In this document: piece after piece, positions 6,828-10,616 of the stretch
Layout of the letters: each line of letters starts with the position of its first letter
How positions within the stretch are numbered: position 1 is the stretch's first letter
NCBI GenBank assembly: GCA_007121755.1
Contig: SKJZ01000126.1
Coordinates: forward strand, 1 to 10,616
DNA length: 10,616 bases
From: Halorhodospira sp.
GTDB taxonomy: Bacteria > Pseudomonadota > Gammaproteobacteria > Nitrococcales > Halorhodospiraceae
Reading direction: 5' to 3'
Notes under the pieces: model-generated
What the model saw: only the letters and a program-made list of their open reading frames with translations
Told to the model about the DNA's origin: nothing
Databases searched by the model: none
Made by a program: the position numbers and the translations under genes

Positions 6828-7544
6828 TTAAAGGCAGTAGCCCAAAAGTTGTCGGTACTCCCGCTGGATAACGCGATAACACTCGCAGACCTGTCCTTCC
6901 AGGCCTTTCCGGTTCAGCACAACGATGTGGCCGCGGCTGTAACGGAGCACTCCCTCTTTCTGGAGCCTGGCGGCGGCGGAGGTGATTCCTTCCCGGCGCA
7001 CTCCTAGCATTCTGGCGATGCAGGCCTGGGTCATATGGAGGTGGTTCGCGCTGGAGCGATCGAGGCTCAACAGAAGCCAGCAGCAGAGGCGTTGCGGTAA
7101 GGAGTGGTAGCGGCCACAGACGGCCTTTTGCCCAATTTGGGTCATCAGCGCCTGAACATAGCGGAGCAGCAGAGACTGCAAGACACCGCCCCTGCCGAAC
7201 TCGCGCCTCGCCACCCAGGCGGGAAGCCGCAACGCCGCCACCTCACTTTGAACGATGCTCCGGACGGTACTGCTCCGCTCGCCCATCAGCAGAACGGCGC
7301 CCTCCACCCCTTCATTGCCGATTATCGCGATCTCATCACTTGAGCCGTCGCTCCTTAGGTTGAGCAGCACAACGATGCCGCCCAGCGGAAAGTAAAGGTG
7401 TCGCGGCGGGGTGTTCGGCGCATGTACCACCGTGCCCGGAGGCAATCTGATCCGCTCCAGATGCGGACTGACTCGCCCCAACTCAGTGGGAGGCAGTCTC
7501 GCCAGGAGGCGGTTGGCCATGTGTGTGCCGGGATAACTTGCCAC
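6828..7544 (-). CDS. Crp/Fnr family transcriptional regulator
   Basis: This is a DNA-binding regulator with an N-terminal cyclic-nucleotide-type beta-barrel and a C-terminal winged helix. The barrel shows the pattern LPPGTVVHAPNTPPRHLYFP (residues 34-53) followed by GGIVVLL. The helix-turn-helix lies around residues 169-203, with MTQACIARMLGVRREGITSA (171-190) as the recognition region. It lacks the N-terminal cysteine cluster of FNR, so direct oxygen sensing through [4Fe-4S] is unlikely. Seven cysteines instead lie in the second half (143, 154, 155, 175, 220, 222, 237). The cyclic-nucleotide pocket residues of CRP are not evident. The GTG at 7544 is the longest start; the ATG at 7520 (residue 9, MANRLLARLP) fits homologues equally well or better. 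Neither has a clear ribosome binding site. It heads the minus-strand cluster with the CbiM-like and DUF2189 genes. Confidence 0.9.
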   Translation of the reverse strand: MASYPGTHMANRLLARLPPTELGRVSPHLERIRLPPGTVVHAPNTPPRHLYFPLGGIVVLLNLRSDGSSDEIAIIGNEGVEGAVLLMGERSSTVRSIVQSEVAALRLPAWVARREFGRGGVLQSLLLRYVQALMTQIGQKAVCGRYHSLPQRLCCWLLLSLDRSSANHLHMTQACIARMLGVRREGITSAAARLQKEGVLRYSRGHIVVLNRKGLEGQVCECYRVIQREYRQLLGYCL

Positions 7545-7851
7545 TGTCCCGCCGCCGTCTTGCCGTTGTCGGTGTGTTTACAAAGCAAATGGCGGGCCAT
7601 CAATAAAAGTAGTTATTTTTTAGTGAGATGGGGCGAGATCGCAGCGTGTGGTGGGCGGGGCTGGCAAATATGTCGACGCTGGAGACCCACTCCTTCCTTT
7701 GGGGGGCTCGAAAAAACAGGCCGAGAGCGGGGGTGGACCGAACAGCCCGCTTTGGGGCCGTTGCGCGGCCGTGATCCGGCCCAGTCTTTAAAAGGTTTGT
7801 TGGCGTGTGGTAATGTGAATCGGCGGATTTCACCTTGTATGGTGGTGGTCT
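7545..7851. promoter_or_regulatory. Intergenic region between divergent regulator and four-cysteine gene
   Basis: This 307-nt stretch holds no convincing gene. Its AT-rich part (about 7575-7622) lies upstream of the regulator and probably contains that gene's promoter. It includes a 5-2-5 inverted repeat, ATGGC/GCCAT, at 7589-7600. Nearer the plus-strand gene, GGGCCG (7755-7760) and CGGCCC (7777-7782) can form a small stem. A possible promoter is TTTAAA (7787-7792), an 18-nt spacer and TAATGT (7811-7816). A GTGAA/TTCAC inverted repeat follows at 7815-7833. All sites are seen by eye, and regulation by the neighbouring Crp/Fnr protein is only inferred. Confidence 0.45.
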
Positions 7852-8571
7852 ATGTCCACAATCGATATATCGTACCGGTTTAAGTTAGGGGACGGGAAGA
7901 ACGAAGTCGTTGATCTGCAATTGGACTCGACGACGATCGAAACGGTCGGCAATATTCCAGAATCTCTTCCGTCCTGGGCGAAACTCGAGTTCCACCAGTG
8001 CTCCAATTGCCCGTTGGCGCCGGAAACCGATCCTTACTGTCCGCTGATGGCCAACCTGGCCGGTATCATCGGAAAATTCGATGAAATCCTCTCTCACGAC
8101 GAAGTCGACCTTGAGGTCGTCCTTCCCGAGAGGCGGGTCTCCGGGAGGACGACTGCACAGCAAGCGCTCGGTTCGCTGATGGGGTTGGTGATCGCCGCCA
8201 GTGGCTGCCCCCGCACCGCTTTTCTGAAGCCGATGGCCCGTTACCATCTGCCGCTGGCCAACGAAGATGAGACGCTGTACCGCGCCTCGTCGATGTATCT
8301 GTTGGCCCAATACTTCATGCAGAAGGAAGGGCGGGCGCCCGATTTCGACTTGAAGGGGTTGGAGGCGCTCTACAAGGGGTTACGTACCGTCAATGGCGCC
8401 GTCGTGAAGCGGCTGCGGGAGTCCACATCGGCGGACTCGCTGGTGAACGCGGTCATCCTGCTCGACCTCTACGCCCGCTTCATGCCGTATGTGATCGACG
8501 AGTCCCTGGATGAGTTCAAGTACCTCTTTGCGCCGTACTTGGAGGGCGGTGGGAAGCCGCAGGGGGAATAG
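7852..8571 (+). CDS. Conserved-looking hypothetical protein with CxxC-x9-C cysteine motif
   Basis: I do not recognise an enzymatic function; resemblance to a DUF6901-type family is possible but recalled only weakly. The product is 239 residues, soluble, with no signal peptide or membrane segment. The first 30 residues look like a small beta unit (ISYRFKLGDGKNEVVDLQLD). Next comes HQCSNCPLAPETDPYCPLM at 48-66, giving C50, C53 and C63, and a fourth cysteine follows in SGCPRTAFLKPM (C119). These are the only cysteines, an arrangement that could hold zinc or an iron-sulfur cluster. The rest looks helical. The ATG at 7852 has only a weak GGTGG upstream. The gene is transcribed away from the Crp/Fnr regulator and ends 5 nt from the convergent tlpA-like gene. 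Coding is supported by a long clean frame and ordered composition. Confidence 0.75.
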   Translation: MSTIDISYRFKLGDGKNEVVDLQLDSTTIETVGNIPESLPSWAKLEFHQCSNCPLAPETDPYCPLMANLAGIIGKFDEILSHDEVDLEVVLPERRVSGRTTAQQALGSLMGLVIAASGCPRTAFLKPMARYHLPLANEDETLYRASSMYLLAQYFMQKEGRAPDFDLKGLEALYKGLRTVNGAVVKRLRESTSADSLVNAVILLDLYARFMPYVIDESLDEFKYLFAPYLEGGGKPQGE

Positions 8572-8576
8572 GGCCG

Positions 8577-9062
8577 CTAGGGTCGGACGGCCGATTCGAT
8601 CCAGGCCGCCAACCGGTCTGGCGGGAGGGCGCCGCTATGGCTCTCCCGCCGATGGTCGGCATCGTAGAAGTAGGTGCGCGGCAGCTCCCCGAACCAGTCG
8701 GGATCGATGCGGTGGCGCAGCCGGACGGCGGGTCCATCACTGAAGATCCAGTTGTCGGTATCCCCTAATTCGAAGTGCTCCAGGATCTCTTGCGCTTCGG
8801 CGCGGCCGTCCGGCCCGTCGGTGGAGATCAACACCACGTCCAGATCCGGGTGGTCCGCGCGAGCTTGCTCCAGCAGCCCCAGCTCCTTGATGCAGGGTGG
8901 ACAGGTGACCGACCAGAGGACCAGCAGAAAGGGGCGTCCTTCGCGGCTTTCGACGATCTGGTCGAGGCTGTCCGGGTGAAACGGCTGCGGGCCGCCCGCC
9001 GCGGCGGACGTCGACGGCAGCAGCAGTACGGCGAGCAGGGGCAGAAGTACGCTACGGGCCAT
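8577..9062 (-). CDS. Exported TlpA/thioredoxin-like disulfide reductase
   Basis: The 161-residue protein begins with a signal peptide (hydrophobic core about residues 4-16, cleavage likely after STSA or SAAA near 20-22), so it acts in the periplasm. The thioredoxin fold follows. PFLLVLWSVTCPPC carries the CxxC active site at C54 and C57, and the later LPRTYFYDADH provides the cis-proline strand typical of TlpA/ResA. Such proteins reduce specific periplasmic disulfides, for example in cytochrome c or copper-site assembly. Its ATG lies inside the end of the preceding Asp-box gene, an 11-nt overlap, so the two are translationally coupled and the Cys-rich upstream product is a natural candidate partner. 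That partnership is inference. The stop lies 5 nt from the stop of the opposing gene. Confidence 0.88.
   Translation of the reverse strand: MARSVLLPLLAVLLLPSTSAAAGGPQPFHPDSLDQIVESREGRPFLLVLWSVTCPPCIKELGLLEQARADHPDLDVVLISTDGPDGRAEAQEILEHFELGDTDNWIFSDGPAVRLRHRIDPDWFGELPRTYFYDADHRRESHSGALPPDRLAAWIESAVRP
8620..8650. other. Hairpin inside tlpA-like 3' coding region
   Basis: GGCGGGAG (8620-8627) and CTCCCGCC (8643-8650) are exact reverse complements and extend inward by a wobble and two further pairs, giving about 11 bp with a 9-nt loop. It lies 49 nt beyond the stop of the plus-strand four-cysteine gene. It could serve as that gene's terminator even though it sits inside an opposing gene. There is no T-run, so this is tentative. 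Confidence 0.3.
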
Positions 9063-10344
9063 GGTGGTGGTGTGCTCCGATGGTGGCGGTGGGGAGCGGG
9101 ATCAGGCGATACCCTTCAGCCACAGTATGCCAGGAGACGTAAAGCCGGTCGCCGTTGCGGATCAGGAGGGGGTAGTCCGCCTCGTCCACGGCGTAGGCCA
9201 GTGCCGCCGGAGAGGACCAGTTCCGCCCCAGGTCGTCGGAGGTGCTCAGGAGAAGCTGGGTCCGCTCGCCGTCGAACGACTTCCATACGGCGTAGATCCG
9301 CTCCTGATCGATGAGCACCTGGGGGCGGGACGCCGTGCTGGACGCGTCGAGAACGTATTCACCGTCCGGCTCGCCGGCCTCCGGGTCGACCCGTCCATAG
9401 AGGACGCCGCGGTGTCGGTTGCCGGCGGTGAACCAGACCATATGGGCGATCCCGCCGGCGTCGAGGGCCATGTCCGGACCGTGGTGCGGGCACCCTTCCA
9501 CGTGCCAGTCGTCGTAGGTGGCGCGGACCGGAAAGTTGCCCTCGCCGCGGCTCGCGCCGTCCACGGTCAGACGGGCGATGGCGTGGTCGCGGATGTTCTC
9601 CGGGAAGATGTGCCGCCACAACACTAAAACCGAGTCGTCACGGTCCACCGCGAGCGCCAGCCGGCAGCATTGGCAGGCGTGGTCGGCGACTTTCCGGTTG
9701 AATGCAAAGCTGGCCCCCTGGTCGGTGGAGACGGCGTAGTAGAGCGCGGTACCCGGATACGGCCGGTCCTCGGCCAGGGCCGCCATCGCGTCGCGGCGGT
9801 CGAGCCAAGCGATGTAGATGCGGCCTTCACGGTCCACCGTCATCGAGTCGAAGCTGTGGGCGATGATGTCGCGGTTGTCGTTGACCGTCTGCGGGGGCTC
9901 GAAGCTCTGCCCGCCGTCGAGCGACCGGGCGAAGCGGACGTCGCCGGCGCGCGGACCGGTGGCCCGGGCCCAGGAGACGTAGACCTCGCCGCCCGGTCCC
10001 AACGCCAGCTTCGGCCGGTTCTCGCCGTCGCTGTAGATCCTCTCCGGCACCCGGTTCACCGCCACCGGCGGTGCGAACGGTTCACCGGCACCGGGGGCGT
10101 GGGTAACGTAGATATGGCCGTTGCGGGTGAAGGCGAGCCACAGTCGGCCCTCGCCGTCGATGGCGGGTGTCGGCGCAACGCCGCAGTCGGGGGATGGCAG
10201 GGCGCCGCGGTGGTCGCACTCGGCGTGCAGGTCACGGTCCGGGGCGGCCTCATGGGCCGCCTCGTGGGCCGCCACCGGGCCGGCGGTCACCGCCGCCAGG
10301 AGCAGGGCGGCGCCCGCTTGTTGGAGTAGGCGTCGGCGGTTCAT
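9052..10344 (-). CDS. Secreted Asp-box (BNR/sialidase-fold) beta-propeller protein, Cys/His-rich
   Basis: The 430-residue protein starts MNRRRLLQQ followed by a long alanine/leucine core and VAA just before residue 27, an export signal that could use Tat because of the arginine run. The ATG at 10344 is chosen over an upstream in-frame start (10428) because it places the signal at the N terminus and avoids overlap with the preceding gene. Three Asp-boxes (S-x-D-x-G-x-x-F/W) lie at 141-148, 206-213 and 369-376, indicating a sialidase-like beta-propeller. The sialidase catalytic residues are not evident, so enzyme activity should not be assumed. Unusual features are CQCC at 224-227, CPHHGPD at 285-291, C43 and C54, a His-rich mature N terminus (HEAAHEA), and four consecutive histidines at the C terminus (425-428). 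This suggests metal binding or redox-active thiols. It lies 19 nt after the ATPase gene and overlaps the tlpA-like gene. Confidence 0.82.
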   Translation of the reverse strand: MNRRRLLQQAGAALLLAAVTAGPVAAHEAAHEAAPDRDLHAECDHRGALPSPDCGVAPTPAIDGEGRLWLAFTRNGHIYVTHAPGAGEPFAPPVAVNRVPERIYSDGENRPKLALGPGGEVYVSWARATGPRAGDVRFARSLDGGQSFEPPQTVNDNRDIIAHSFDSMTVDREGRIYIAWLDRRDAMAALAEDRPYPGTALYYAVSTDQGASFAFNRKVADHACQCCRLALAVDRDDSVLVLWRHIFPENIRDHAIARLTVDGASRGEGNFPVRATYDDWHVEGCPHHGPDMALDAGGIAHMVWFTAGNRHRGVLYGRVDPEAGEPDGEYVLDASSTASRPQVLIDQERIYAVWKSFDGERTQLLLSTSDDLGRNWSSPAALAYAVDEADYPLLIRNGDRLYVSWHTVAEGYRLIPLPTATIGAHHHHGP

Positions 10345-10363
10345 CGGTGGTCCCGTCTCGTGG

Positions 10364-10616
10364 TTAGTGGGTGGCGGCCCCGGCCGGTTCATCGGCCACG
10401 GTCTCACGCCCCAGCAGCGCGGCGCCATAGGCGGTGACGGTCTGCGGATCGCCGGGGATGATCAATTCGCGCATCAACGCCTCTTCCAGCGCCGCCACCA
10501 ACCCCTTGTTCAGCGCCGGGCCGCCGTCGAACAGCACGCGCTCGCCGAGGCCCACCCGCTTGGCCAGCCGGGCGGTGCGCTTGGCGATGGAGTGGTGGAT
10601 GCCGGCGACGATCTCC
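10364..10616 (-). CDS. BadF/BadG/BcrA/BcrD-type ATPase (CoA-enzyme activase family), C-terminal part
   Basis: The frame is open to the right edge, so only the last 83 residues are visible; the ATG at 10555 is absent as such and the internal GTG there is not the start. The segment reads HHSIAKR near the edge, then ERVLFDGGPALNKGLV (residues 25-40 of the fragment) and IIPGDPQTVTAYGAALLG (52-69). This is the ASKHA-fold C terminus of the family that includes benzoyl-CoA reductase and 2-hydroxyacyl-CoA dehydratase activators. Such proteins use ATP to push electrons from ferredoxin or flavodoxin to a partner iron-sulfur enzyme. The [4Fe-4S] cysteines of the family would lie upstream, outside the window, and cannot be checked. 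The last 15 residues are a short Ala/Glu-rich tail. The gene leads directly into the Asp-box gene, probably as one operon. The specific partner enzyme is unknown. Confidence 0.8.
   Translation of the reverse strand, partial: EIVAGIHHSIAKRTARLAKRVGLGERVLFDGGPALNKGLVAALEEALMRELIIPGDPQTVTAYGAALLGRETVADEPAGAATH

Noticed and set aside
6757..6882. Upstream extension of the CbiM-like gene to an in-frame start at 6882
   Set aside because: It would overlap the regulator gene by 55 nt and put 42 extra residues before the family's N-terminal MNIPAG motif; the ATG at 6756 also has a better ribosome binding site.
7600..7833. A 77-codon minus-strand frame in the intergenic region
   Set aside because: It has no recognisable domain, no ribosome binding site and a random-looking composition, and it covers the predicted promoter elements.
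7814..7833. Consensus CRP or FNR binding site
   Set aside because: Neither TGTGA-N6-TCACA nor TTGAT-N4-ATCAA is present in the intergenic region; the half sites here have the wrong spacing.
7839..7883. A 14-codon frame starting at ATG 7839 that overlaps the start of the four-cysteine gene
   Set aside because: It is short, low in complexity (repeated GTG codons), has no ribosome binding site and no sign of being a regulatory peptide.
9052..10344. Annotation as an active sialidase
   Set aside because: Asp-boxes define a fold rather than an activity. The catalytic arginine triad and the Tyr/Glu pair of sialidases could not be identified, and the Cys/His features point elsewhere.
10345..10428. 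Upstream extension of the Asp-box protein gene to 10428
   Set aside because: It would overlap the ATPase gene and bury the export signal behind 28 polar, proline-rich residues.

Overview
The window is GC-rich, densely coding bacterial chromosome, most likely from a gammaproteobacterium. A halophilic or sulfur-oxidising/phototrophic Ectothiorhodospiraceae-type lineage such as Halorhodospira is a guess, based on GC content, on an oxygen-sensitive 2-oxoacid:ferredoxin oxidoreductase beside Crp/Fnr and DUF2189 genes, and on the general look of the proteins. It cannot be proven from this window. Nothing points to a phage, transposon, integron, plasmid or CRISPR array, and no rRNA or tRNA gene was recognised.

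Layout on the left (plus strand): the 3' part of pnp (polynucleotide phosphorylase) runs in from the left edge and is followed by a perfect 20-bp GC-rich hairpin. Next come a nicotinamidase (pncA) and then a promoter with a structured leader in front of korA-korB, the two subunits of a 2-oxoglutarate (2-oxoacid):ferredoxin oxidoreductase. korA and korB overlap by 4 nt and are clearly co-transcribed.

Centre (minus strand): three genes read leftwards towards korB. In transcription order they are a Crp/Fnr-family regulator, a stand-alone CbiM-like (PF01891) membrane protein and a DUF2189 membrane protein. The gaps of 71 and 84 nt would allow one operon. A 307-nt intergenic region separates the regulator from a divergently transcribed gene for a four-cysteine protein of unknown function (plus strand).

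Right (minus strand): a compact operon converges on the four-cysteine gene with only 5 nt between the stops. In transcription order it holds the 3' end of a BadF/BadG/BcrA/BcrD-type ATPase gene, a secreted Asp-box (BNR/sialidase-fold) protein rich in Cys and His, and an exported TlpA-like thioredoxin whose start codon lies inside the preceding gene.

How the parts may work together: KorAB links 2-oxoglutarate metabolism to low-potential ferredoxin. BadF-type ATPases are known to drive ferredoxin-derived electrons into difficult reductions, so the two could be connected, although they lie about 5 kb apart in separate operons. The Asp-box/TlpA pair looks like a periplasmic redox or metal-handling module. 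The points most worth a second look are the korA leader, where two copies of a Shine-Dalgarno-like heptamer compete for one anti-Shine-Dalgarno segment, and the Cys/His-rich Asp-box plus TlpA pair.
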